From: Funneliformis mosseae
Taxonomy: Eukaryota > Glomeromycota > Glomeromycetes > Glomerales > Glomeraceae
Assembly (NCBI GenBank): GCA_910592005.1
Contig: CAJVPP010000009.1
Coordinates: 1 to 64,000, forward strand
DNA: 64,000 nt
Reading direction: 5' to 3'
The position numbers were made by a program, and so were the translations under genes. The notes under the pieces are model-generated. The model had not been told where the DNA came from, did not search any database, and saw only the letters and a list, made by a program, of their open reading frames with translations. Of the stretch, positions 35,044-46,409 are shown in pieces (the stretch's first letter is position 1; each line of letters starts with the position of its first letter).

Positions 35044-38000
35044 ATTGCTGATCTACACATAATGGGTAGAAAATTTATATGATACTGTGAGATTATAATT
35101 TATAATTAAAATAAGCTTATTCTAAATCTCACATTTCTGACTAATTGCAATTTTAAAAATGTCAAAAGATCACTATAATCTTAAAAAACTTATTACTTTA
35201 GGCAATATTATCTTAGAACTTTATTATGACTCTTTTTTGCGAAATTAATGGTATTTTTTGACTCTGAATCTGAAAATTCTAATATATATCCTATTCTATT
35301 AAGACTTAGCTTTTAAGTTACTTTAAAACTCAAATAAAATATTTTACTGTTAAAATAATTCGAAATTTACAAAACTCATACATATCAGGATTTATTTGTA
35401 AAGAAGAAAAAGTTAATAGTAAAGTTTTATCTAGTTCTTCTAGCGTTATAAATACTGCTTATCAAAAAGCATTTGGTCAAAATAATAAAATAAAATATCC
35501 AAGAGTAACATTATTAGGTTTTCATAATTCTTATATAATTCAACAAATACTTGGTAGTGTAGATTTTCATCCTTTTATAATTTATTCATATAATATTAAG
35601 ATTTTTATAACATCTATTTTATATAAAAATAATGGTAAAGGGTTTGCATCCTTTTTAATGTATAAATATAGACAAAAATAAAGTATAATTTGACAAAAAG
35701 TTGTAAAGAAATTATTTTTAATTAGTATTTTTCAAGATAGTAAATTAATAAAACAATTTTAAAATAATTCAGCTTCTTTAGTTTGAAAACAAACTCAATT
35801 ATTACAAAATTATGATAGTAATGATCTTTTTGGATTAAATCATCTGCTTATAAAATCTAAAATTCAAGAACTATATAAAAATTCTAAAACTTGTACTCTT
35901 AATGATTGGAATAATAAAGGAATTATACAACACATATTTAAATTATATTTAAAAAACACATTTCTGAAAATAAAGAACTTTAGAATTGTGTTATTAATTA
36001 TTAGAATAATTAAAAAAGTACAATTATTGAAATAAAAAGTTTTATTTATGAGATTTATAATGTTAATCATGAAATCAATGCATGTAAATTTCATGCATAG
36101 AGAGCAATTTTTGAAGTAATTGGATATACAAATATTATTTAATTTGAAGGAGATATATCTAATAATATAAATATTATTAAAATTTTGATTGCTTTTTTTA
36201 TTTATTGTCTAATTATAAAATATTTTATAGATAGAATTTTGGAGTTATGCTAAAGATATCAGAAGTGATGAGAAAATCATTTTCAATTTATATTCAAATA
36301 GATTTTTGAATACCAAATTAAATTCAACAATAAGAAATAAAGAGTTTGAAAATTTTAAGAGTACTGCAAATGTTTTTTAGTATTCATTTTGTGAAAGTCT
36401 TGATGCTAATCCTAATGGTTTAAATGAAAAAGATCAAATTTTATCAATAATTATAAAAAATTTTACTTACAAAGAATTGATAAAAAATTTACAGATATGA
36501 TATTAAAGATATAAGTCATATGTGAACAATATACAGTAATTTGATGAAATTTTACCTAAGTTTTACCAAAAATAATTTACGCTGTCTATGAATATAATTG
36601 TAAAATAATTCAGAATGTAAAGTAGTTAACAAACCTATTATTGTTCGTAAAAAAAATGGCTGAAATTAAAGAAAGGGAATTTGAATTTTTTTTGCTGATA
36701 AAGCAAATGTAAATATGAGCTTATATTATATTGACAAAAAACACAATTATCTGTTCTTTATCTTAAAGATCAAAAAAGTGCACTATGAGAAAATTTTTCA
36801 GCTACGTATCCTGATAGAATAAAATAAACTTCCTTTATAGCTCATTTACAAAATAGATAATTCAAATATCATAATGATTTGGTAAGATTTTGCTTTATTT
36901 GTAATGATTATACTTATCAACTATTTGAAGATTTGATTAAGTTAGTATCAAATAATAACATGGATAAAAAAATAAAAGTAAATAAATATCTAATTACTTT
37001 TGCTTAATTTTATTTTATACAAATGCTAATTACAAATAATTTTTGCTGCTAGAATGAATTGATTACTCAACTAGAATTACTTTGCTGTTATCTAAAAAAG
37101 ATTATAAAAATAAATTATTAGTACACAATAATAGTATAACAAATCATGTAGATTGTATTAACTATTGTTTGTTATATACTTTTGGCAAATGCAAATAATA
37201 ACACTTTTTATATTGTAAGGCATGTGATCAATTCTTTGAAGTTTTTACAACTTTGCCTCACATATTAGACTATTTTTGCAATACATTACTTTTAAAATAT
37301 TAGAAAAAACTCACCTGTTATCTGGCTCACCAGATGCGAAAAAAATATTGAGTGTATAATTTAATGTAGTATTAGACAAATTAGATGAGTATGAAGCTAT
37401 TATAATAGTTAATTATAAAATGTATATCCTTCTTGCAACAGCTCAAGAAATAAAAAGTGAGTTCTTTAGAAAATGAGGTTGAACCCTTTATACAACTCTC
37501 CTTTTTCAAAAAAAATGATAAATAAATAGATGTTCAAGCGTATGATCATTGGTCTTGTAATATTAAATAGGATGCTTAGTTTACTGCATCATATTTTGAA
37601 GCTATATTTAATAATATAAACCCTTGCCTATACTGGATAAAAATTATTTCTGATAATAGCAATCATTATCATAATTCAGAACTTATGGCTATTATAAATC
37701 ATTGATATGATTGGTATAGAATTGAAGTATGTGGATAGATATTTTTAGAATCTGAAAACAAAGATATCTGTAAATTCTTATCATGTAACAGTATGTTAAC
37801 TGTTATTTTAAAAATTTTATACTTTTATTAATCAATATATTATTCAATTTTTGATAAAAAAGATTGCTCATACAATAAAATGATATATTTGAATTAGTTG
37901 TGAACTTACATCAAGTAATGATATAAAAAAAGCAATAGAAGTGTTAAATAGAATGTCAGTCACTCAAATTGAACCTAACCAAAATAAAGATAATAATGAA

Positions 38001-39331
38001 GTTAGAAATCACAATACAAATAATACCATTGCAAAAAACTCATAGTATAAAAGCACTATTCATTACTAATATTTGTTGATATTTCATTTTTTTTATTCTA
38101 CATTTCTCAATTATAGTAGTGATACTAACAATAAAAAAATCAAAACCATACTCAGAATCTTCAAATAGTTTGTATAGAATTGGCTAATAACTGGAGAATC
38201 TGCAAAATATATCAAAGCAAAATCACTCCTAAACATTGGTAAATAGATAGAATTTTCTCTCACTAAGATAAGTAAATTTTGTAGTAAAATCAATTGTCTC
38301 AATTCTGAATACACAACATTAATAAAACCAAAAACGTTATAGTTAACATTATTGTTAGTAAAGAAAGATACATAAAAAATCAATAAAATTTGAATAAATT
38401 TGGATAATTATTTATTTATGTTTGTCTATATAGTAGATTTAATACATCATAATGAAATATAAAATTTATTAAAACTGAAATAAGTAAGTATAATATATAA
38501 ATAATAAGTTTTGCAAATATTATAATAACATTAATAATATTACTCTATTATTACTAAAATAAATCTAATGTGAAAGATCAAATAGAGTAAATTATTTTTT
38601 ATTTTTTCTATTTTATCAAAAAAAGTGCTAACTAGTTTAACATTATTAGGATTGATTCAGAATTTCCACTAAAGTCTGATTGAGCATTAAAGAAAAATCA
38701 GAAAATGGGTAATAAAGGTGGAGGAAAATGAATAAGTAAAAAAGTTATACAATACCTGCAAGCTTATTTTCACATAGGGTAATCTTAATTCAAAAGATCA
38801 GTATATTATTAAAAAAAATGCATGAAAGTCTAAAAGAATTAGCAAATAAAAAGAAAATTAGTATTGAAGAAATTTCAGTGGTAAAAATAATTAAGAGATG
38901 GATAGGAATATAAGTGCTTATTTAAAAAAGAAATGTCTAAAAAAGTATTGAAGAAAAATGAAGAAAATGCGTATTATAAAAAAATAAATACTAAAAATAT
39001 TATTTATAATAAACCCAATAAAGCTAGAAAGTGGCAAAAAAAAAGCTAAATTTGTTGAATTTGAATTTTTTAAATCTTATTGTAAATTGAAAATACTATG
39101 AAATTTGTTATTTTCTATATAAAACTTTTTAAAATCAAATGAAAAAAAACCTTTTATTATTTAAGTAGCTTAGCGAACATGTGATACATGATATAATTTA
39201 ATAACTATTTTTATTAATAAGTAATTAAAACTTTTTATTTAACGTAGAGTAATAGAATTAGCAATAATCTGTATGATTTTACTTTACGTAATACTATACT
39301 AATTTCTACCCATTATATGCAGATCGGCAAT
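35044..39331 (+). mobile_element. 4.3 kb TIR transposon nested in family P element
   Basis: Ends are inverted repeats of about 30 bases: left ATTGCTGATCTACACATAAT then GGGTAGAAA, right (other strand) ATTGCCGATCTGCATATAAT then GGGTAGAAA. The differences among the first 29 bases are all transitions. A TA dinucleotide flanks both sides (35042-35043 and 39332-39333), the likely target duplication. The element carries one decayed forward gene. TA duplication would suit Tc1/mariner-like integration, but the protein is not a typical Tc1 transposase, so I leave the superfamily open. Confidence 0.7.
35159..38960 (+). pseudogene. Decayed transposase-like gene of the 4.3 kb element
   Basis: Starting near the ATG at 35159, protein-like text continues in forward frames with many stops and some frameshifts: AYQKAFGQNNKIKYPRVTLL and LGSVDFHPFIIYSYN (35460-35600), LMNG-type middle text, IISDNSNHYHNSELMAI (37650-37700), YDWYRIEV (37707), ITGESAKYIKAKSLLNIGK (38180-38240), and QKMGNKGGGK with YLQAYFHIG (38690-38780). 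I recall this as a protein family repeated many times in Rhizophagus genomes; the SDN-HYHN-E pattern suggests a DDE-type catalytic core. Stops replace probable Trp codons at 37577 (TAG), 37703 (TGA), 37736 (TAG), 38244 (TAG) and 38340 (TAG). Dead copy. Confidence 0.6.
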
Positions 39332-41904
39332 TAGTTTTAAAAATTGAATTATTTAAAAAACTTCTTAATAAATTTAAATTTCTTCTAATAAAGTTGATAA
39401 AATATATATTAAACTATATTTTTTATATAATAATTATTAATATTAATATTTTATTTTTTATTAAAAAATTAATATTTTTTTTTATGTTTGCAGACAAATT
39501 TGTCTACTTTACAGTTTAAGAAATAATAGATATTTTTCACAATTTCAATTTTATAAAAAATTAATAATAGCTAGAATAGATTCTAAATTTATTAATACCT
39601 AAATTAAAGATAAAAAACTTATTTACAACTCTAATAAAATTCAGAAAAATAACTAAATTAAATGGTTGATACATATAAAATTCTAATATAATTTTTCTTA
39701 ATAAAAGTTTTTTAAAAAGATTTAATATATTAATACTTTTAAAATTTCCATTTATAAAGACCTTAAAAAAATATGATTATAATATTAAGTATAAGACTTG
39801 TGAAAGTATTATCATTTAAAATTATTTATTATAAATTAATTATATAGTAATTATCTAATTCTTTGAATTTTTTAATAAATAATTATTCTTAGTATTATTA
39901 TATAAGTTATAAAAAAATAAAGTTGAAATAAAGTAATTATATTTATTTTTTTCTATAAAAAAGAATTAGAACACTTAAATTAATTGCTTACTTAAATTCA
40001 AAATAAGATTAAAGTTAAAAAATTAAATAATTTTATTTATACTGAAAGAAAAATATAATATCAAATCTTTTAATAAATTCTTAAAATAAAAATCTTATAA
40101 AATTACTTTTAAAATATTAAAATTAATTGGAATAAACATACTTCTAAAGTTTATAGCAGTTAAATCTAATTTTTTTAGTATTTTAATCTTATAAAAATTG
40201 TTCTGAAGTAAAAAATAAATTATTTTAATCTAAAAAATAATTATATATTAAGTGATATTAACTCAAAAAATTCTAATTCTAAATTTAATTCTATATATAA
40301 GTCAAGTTCAGTAGTTTAATCTTAAACTTTATTATCTTAGTCTAAAAATAATAATTATATTGTAAATTCTTTAATTTTTAAATTGTAAAAATTAATTTAA
40401 TATTAGTTATACTAATTGGATAATATTAAAAGATATTACTAGTAGTATTAATAAATTGTATTTTATTTTTTATATTACTACTATTTAAATACCAACTGTT
40501 TAAAATTAATCACCAAATAATATTATTAATCAGCTAATAGAATTAGTAATAAAGTGCAATAAATTATTTAAGATACTTTAAAAGTAAATCTATAAATAGA
40601 AAGATAATATAATTATCAAATATGAATTAGAATGTCTATAAAAATTCAAATATAAAATTACTTTTATAAAATTAAAAATTGGTTAAATAAATAACCCTTA
40701 TATTTCATATATATAAGCTTTTTTCTTTTAAAGATTATAATTGAATAAAAAATATATTAATTAATTAAAAATTTAATTAAAGATATAAGTTTAGATATTA
40801 TAATTATTATAGAAAAATTTATAAAGCATTTAAAATTATACTAATAATGATTAATTAGATCAATACTTTAAAACTATTATATCAATATAAAATATTTCAA
40901 AAGATATCACAAATTTTTGCATAATAATGTAATAGTTAATTGTAATATATAATATTAATTTTTGAAAAGAAATATACATACTTTGATTTTTTAACTTTAC
41001 TTTAAACAAAATGTGATTGTAGAAAACTAATTATTATTATTTGTAAATATTGTTCTTATTGACTTTATTCTTTGAAATATTAATACATATATAATAATAA
41101 GTATTAGTAAATAAATTTTTAATTATATTTTAATTAATCTTTTAATGATAAAACTTATATTATTATAAACATTTGAATTTTAAAGCTTCTCTTACAATAA
41201 ATTATTCATATTATATAATAGCAATTTATTAACAATTTAGTTTTATTATATAATCAAAAATATCTTAGAATATTTACTCAAAGAAATAATATCAAAACTA
41301 AAGAAAAAAACTAGTTACGAAAAAGAGTATCTAGTAATATAAAATTTATGTAAAGTAAGTATTATTAAATTTTATTTTTATGAATTTTTTCAATATTACT
41401 TATATACTGATTTATTATTTTTCTTGATATAGATAAATCTGAATATACTTAAGAAAAAATAAAAATAGATGTAATATTTAATTTTTATTATAAATATATT
41501 TATAGTATAATTATAACAAGTAAGAAAATGATTTTATTAAAGTTTTATTTTATACATTAATAACTCATTTAATATTTTCTTAGCTACTGATTGGTATACT
41601 TTTAACAATTCAATTAAATTGTATAATAATATGAAAAAGATTTTAGAAATTATATCAGATTTATTAAAAAATCAAATAATAGTTAGTGAAGAATCTGTAA
41701 TAAGAAATATTATATAAAGATAAAATAAGAAAAAATAATTATATAAATTTTATGTATCTTGAGTAAAGTCGCAACTCTTGTATTATTTTTTTTTATCAAT
41801 AAAAATTTTTATATATAATATGATTGTGATAAAATTTTTATAGTTTTATAATTACTACTTAGCATATAATATTTTGATTTGAAATTACATTATAGATAAG
41901 AGAT

Positions 41905-42030
41905 AAAACTTCTTAATAAAAGTTGACAAAACTACTTTTAATATAACAAAAGCTGAAACTGTCAAAACTATATTAAAAATATAGATAAAAGTATAACAAA
42001 ATTATTTTGAGAAGGTTTGGCAGTAATTAT
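41905..42030. repeat. CpG-decayed copy of the CGAAACT repeat
   Basis: AAGCTGAAACTGTCAAAACT followed by ATATTAAAAATATAG and GTATAACAAAATTATTTTGA aligns with 29131-29195 (AAGCCGAAACTGTCGAAACT, GTATGACGAAATTATTTTCG). Almost every CpG of the 29 kb copy is TpG or CpA here. Confidence 0.55.
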
Positions 42031-42729
42031 AAATTATATGAAGATAAATCTACTATAAGAAAAAATTATAATAAAAAGCTTTGGTAAAAAATATTTAAAT
42101 AAATACTCTTAAAATGCTTATTAAATTTTAACTTGAATACTTATGTAATTTTGATTTTTATGGTTATATATGTATAATGTGATAACTATATCTAATAAAT
42201 AATATTATGAAAAAAAAATACAGGAAATGTAACATAAAAAAAAGATAATAATTAAGAAAAATGATTAAAATACAAGTTAATTTCTATTTATTTTTTCTAA
42301 TAAATAACTTATTTATATACTTTATAAATAGCATACTAATAGTTTTTGATTAACTTGTATAAATTATAAATAAGAATTACAATATATATCTTATTTATTT
42401 TTTATTTTAAAATAAACTATAGTAAAAAATTTGTAAAATTTATATAAAATCATAAAATATTAAAATTAAAATAAAGCTTTATATTTGTTTAAATACTTTA
42501 ATTCAAGATTTCTTCAGTTCTTTTTTAGATTGATTATTACATTATTAAATTTTCTTTAATATTATCCAAAATCAAATGAATAGATACTATATAAGATACC
42601 TAATTACTAATAACTCCTGTAATACAAATTCCTATAATTTACTATCATAATTAAATACTGATGCATTAGAGTTTCTATGTTCAGCTATATATAGATTAAA
42701 ATATAAATAATTTCAAAGGAAAATAAAAT

Positions 42730-43540
42730 AGAATACTAATATGAGGCCTGTCAACTTATCAAATGTTTGTCCATAATGTCAAAACTTGTATTATAAACCT
42801 TTTTTTGTATTAACCCTATAGAGGTTCTTCCAACATTCTTAATTTATACAAATCATAATTATTATTTACAGAGATCTTAATACTACGAATTTAAATATGT
42901 TATCCAAATGGTACGTTTAGTATTTTTGAAATTTTTCACTGTTTCACAAAAAGCATGATCAATAAATAACAAGCTGGATCAGCTTTAATAAAATTATACA
43001 TTGTGACTTTAGCACAAATACTTGCGTTAATCTTAGTCATTAAAAACTGCCAAAAAAAATAAATAATAATTTACGTATAACTTCTCAAGTATTTTTGGTT
43101 AAACCACTATTTTACTCACTCTATGCTTTGCAGTTAATATAAATGTTTTATTGGATTCTGCAGAAATTTGAAATAAAGAACAAAGTATAATTGCATTTAA
43201 ACTAAATTATCAATAATTATGCTAGGTATAAGGTCTTTGTGAAATAAACAATAGTATAATTTAAAAGCTTCATAGAAAATTAACATAGGGAAGCTTTTAA
43301 ATTCAGCTGGTAAGTGGACAGATGTCTCTTTTGATTGATCTATAAAGGCAACGATAACTTCTTTTTTATTCACTAATCCTTCACATACTCAAGAAAATGA
43401 AACTTTTTTTTCAAATTTCATCAGAAACTTATTTTTAACTTTATTAAGCAATCTAAATCGAATAGGATCTTAGACTAGGAGAATATTACATTCACCGAGC
43501 TTCTCTAGATTCATATTTTAGTTTTCCATTTCTATTTTTT
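42730..43540 (-). pseudogene. Decayed minus-strand coding remnant, protease-like fragment possible
   Basis: From about 43500 leftwards one frame reads DPIRFRLLNKVKNKFLMKFE, then GLVNKKEVIVAFIDQSKE, VHLPAEFKSFPMLIFYEAF and KLYYCLFHKDLIP, broken by a TAA (probable Gln codon) and a TGA (probable Trp codon), to a TAA at 43197-43199. After a frameshift, ISAESNKTFILTAKHRVSK follows; TAKH recalls the catalytic-His segment of chymotrypsin-fold proteases, but that is weak. The rest towards 42730 is fragmentary. Likely part of a dispersed repeat family rather than a host gene. Confidence 0.4.
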
Positions 43541-43726
43541 CTTCTTTTTCTATGTATTATGCATTAGAAGATAATTTTAGTTTGTTATAATATTTTAAAT
43601 ATTTTAAATATTCTAACGTACTAACCTGTTAGATTTATTGTTTTATTTTTAACATATTGTTTACATAATTCAGTAATGTTTCCTTTATTCATATCCTTAT
43701 CGATGATGAAAAATAAATCATAGGTA

Positions 43727-45466
43727 CAGTGGGATATCAAAAGTCACTAGGCATTTGCGATATCAATCATTTTTTGAAAAATTATATCAAATTTTTAAAT
43801 TGAGATAACTTACAAATTATCGCATCAATTTGAATGAAATTTTTTTTATATTAATCATATAAATATATTTTTTATAATTTTATTGTTAATATTTTGTAGA
43901 ATTGCCTTTATTTTCAATAACAGTAGCAATATGACGTGGCATACTATCAACAAGATTTTTATAAATACTTTCATCAAGTTTTAACCATTCGTTCTGCAAA
44001 ATCTGCTATAAATCATCTTGATTTTTTGGTAGTGGTTTATGTTTTCTGACTTTTCTATCCAATTCATCCCATAAATTTTCTATGGGATTTAAATCTGGAC
44101 TCTGTGTAAGCCATGGTAAGCTTGTAATCTTATTTTCTACTTCCCATTTTTTTACTGCATTTGCTTTGTGATTTGGAGCATTATCTTCTTGAAAAATATA
44201 ATTATTTTTATTTTCTAACTATTTATAAATGGTAATAAATAGTTATTTAACATATCTATATATATATTTGCTGTTATTCTACCTTCTAATCTGACTAATA
44301 GACCTAGTTTATTCTTTGTAAAACAATCCCAAATCATAACACTCTGTTGACCTGATTTAAATGTAGAAATAAGACATTTTGGATCATATTTTTCTTGAGC
44401 ATTTCTCCAAACATATCTTTTTCCATCTCCTTTAAATACTTCAAACCGAGATTCATCACTTCAAATAATATTTTCCCATTCATTTTTCCAATCTTTTCTA
44501 TTTTTAGCCCATGTTAATCTTTTTATTTTATTAGCTGCATTTACAAAAGGTTTTTTTGCTCCAATTCTTCCAAAAACTCCATTTTTATGAAGATGTCTTT
44601 TAAGAGTAATTTGGCTTACATTTGTTGAAGTAGAAGTAACAAAATTTTCACATAATTCATTAATATTAGTTCTATGATTTTTATTAAGAATTTGCATTAA
44701 ATAATGATATCTCTTTCAGTTAAAATAGGTGGTTTACCACTTTGAGAAGGAAGTGTTTCAAGACCATCATTTTTATATATAAAAATAACATCATGAACTG
44801 TACTTTTTGGATAATTTAGTACCTCACTTATTTTTCTTTCACTAAACCCACACTTCCAAGCACCTATAATTTCACCGCGTTGAAAATCAGATAGTTCTTT
44901 ACGCTGAGTAGTCATTTTTTTTTTATAAAAACTATTTTGGAAATAAATTTTCATTGAAATATAAAATATAGAATGTAGTGTAACAAATAAAAAAATTTTT
45001 ATTCAAATCAATAAGATGGTTATGGAAAAAACTTGATTTAAAATTTTGATTCAAAATTGAAAAAATGATTAACATCGCACATAATTAGTACTCACTATAC
45101 CAAGACGATCTCAACGAATATAAATGCAATTAATCTGAAATTTTGGACAAATATATATTTTTTAATACGCTTAACAAGTTTACTTAGAACAAAAAAATGT
45201 ATTACAACTAATAATTTCAATGTTTTATTATAACTGAAATCTTGTATTAAAATTCAAAAATTCTGTATTAAATATACAATAAATATTTTTATTTCTAATT
45301 AAATATTATAAAAAAACTTTAAAATATATGTAAAACATTAAAACAAACAACTTTGCTTATTCAACCAAAGTCGATTAAATTAATAAAAAAAAAAGTTTAA
45401 TTTGAGGTCAAAATTTCCGTCGATTTTCTAATTTTTAAGTGCCCGGTGACTTTTGATACCCCACTG
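43727..45466 (-). mobile_element. Tc1-like transposon, 1.74 kb, inactive
   Basis: Ends are inverted repeats: left CAGTGGGATATCAAAAGTCA and right (other strand) CAGTGGGGTATCAAAAGTCA, with similarity to about 30 bases. TA flanks both ends (43725-43726 and 45467-45468), the hallmark target duplication of Tc1/mariner. The internal transposase gene is on the minus strand. The right end lies 123 bases before the ADE8 start codon. Confidence 0.85.
43886..44915 (-). pseudogene. Tc1-like transposase, broken by one frameshift and three stops
   Basis: Starts MTTQRKELSDFQRGEIIGAW at 44915, with an N-terminal helix-turn-helix (ISEVLNYPKSTVHDVI). A frameshift near 44697 separates it from a second frame containing ITLKRHLHKNGVFGRIGAKK. 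The catalytic part reads SDESRFEVF, FQEDNAPNH and SPDLNPIENLWDEL, giving the three acidic residues with 34 residues between the second Asp and the Glu (DD34E). Stops: TGA in place of Trp just before SDESRF (near 44460), TAG after LLPFINS, and TAG in DDL-QIL near 44006. Ends GNSTKY. Full length would be about 343 codons, normal for the family. Not functional. Confidence 0.85.
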
Positions 45467-45589
45467 TACATAAAAAAGAATGACGATACTATTTTGACCT
45501 GATCATCCTCAATACACGTGACGGGTCAGTAACCGAAATCTAAAATAAAAAGAATTATCTAAATCTCAATTTTTTTTTCCTGGAGAAAA

Positions 45590-46270
45590 ATGCCTCCAAG
45601 AATTGTTGTGTTAATTTCTGGTAATGGCTCAAATTTACAAGCAATAATTGATGCAATTAATTCAAAAACTCTTGAAGGACAAATTGTTTTAGTGGTATCG
45701 AATAAAAAATCCGCTTTTGGCTTAACTCGAGCTACCCAAGCAGGACTTCCTACTTTAACTTTTCCTTTAAAAAAATATAAAGATTTGGGCAAAACTCGTA
45801 TAGAATATGATTTAGACCTTGCTAAGAAGATTAAAGAATATAACCCTAATTTAATTATTTTGGCTGGTTGGATGCATATTTTGTCCGATGAATTTTTAAA
45901 ATGTTTTGATGATATTATTATAAATTTACATCCCGCATTACCAAATCAATTTGATGGTAATTTATTTTTCCCCCAAACTTCTCGTTTTTATACTTTAATT
46001 CGTTTTAATATGTTTTGAAATTTTCGTCTTAAAGGTACGAATTCCATTGAAAGAGCTTATGAAGCATTTAAGAAAGGTGATATTACAAAAACAGGCGTCA
46101 TGGTCCATAAAGTCATTCCGGACGTAGATAAAGGTGAACCTTTATTAATTGAAGAAGTCCCAATATTGGAAACTGACTCGCTAGATGATTTAGAAACACG
46201 AATTCATAATGTGGAACATAGATTGATCGTACAGGGTGCAAAGAAAATCTTGGATGAATTAAATCGATAA
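45590..46270 (+). CDS. ADE8: Phosphoribosylglycinamide formyltransferase (GAR transformylase), 200 aa
   Basis: Two exons, 45590-45956 and 46035-46270, join in phase (GAT-G / GT-ACG). The enzyme transfers a formyl group from 10-formyltetrahydrofolate to GAR in purine synthesis, in the cytosol. SGNGSNLQAII at residues 10-20 is the phosphate-binding loop. Asn112 and His114 in INLHPALP and Asp154 in PDVDKGEP correspond to the catalytic Asn-His-Asp set. Length matches stand-alone fungal and bacterial PurN-type enzymes, so this is the monofunctional form rather than the animal trifunctional fusion. The only change from the usual LHPALLPxFxG text is LHPALPNQFDG. The stop is 139 bases from the convergent CSN1 stop. 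Upstream, a Tc1-like element ends 123 bases before the ATG, so the promoter must lie in that short space or within the element's end. Confidence 0.92.
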
Positions 46271-46409
46271 ATTTTAAAAAACAATTGTATCTATTCACCT
46301 TTATAAATTATATTATTTATCAATTGTGACGCCTGTCACCTCTATAAAATCCAAATTATTAATAAACGTTAATTATGTAAATAAATTAATCTTAAAAGAG
46401 GAACAATAT

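Larger units (their letters stand above)
34590..39515. repeat. Inverted-repeat element, family P, copy 2 (interrupted)
   Basis: Left arm 34590-35043 (TTTACAGGCAAATTTGTCTG at its end) and right arm 39332-39515 (TTTGCAGACAAATTTGTCTA) together match the continuous copy at 13770-14560. The match breaks exactly where the TIR transposon at 35044-39331 is inserted, so copy 1 serves as an empty-site reference. No coding capacity of its own is visible. Confidence 0.65.
34151..43724. repeat. 9.6 kb AT-rich desert of nested, decayed elements
   Basis: Same character as 12.9-29.6 kb: A/T-dominated, almost no CpG, with no intact gene. Elements I could delimit are listed separately. 39.5-41.9 kb and 42.0-42.7 kb hold only unresolved decayed AT-rich sequence. 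Confidence 0.6.

Noticed and set aside
35864..36094. 76-codon minus-strand frame
   Set aside because: Antisense shadow within the decayed transposase-like gene.
38111..38383. 90-codon minus-strand frame with hydrophobic content
   Set aside because: The plus strand here carries the C-terminal part of the decayed transposase (ITGESAKYIKAKS), so this is an antisense shadow.
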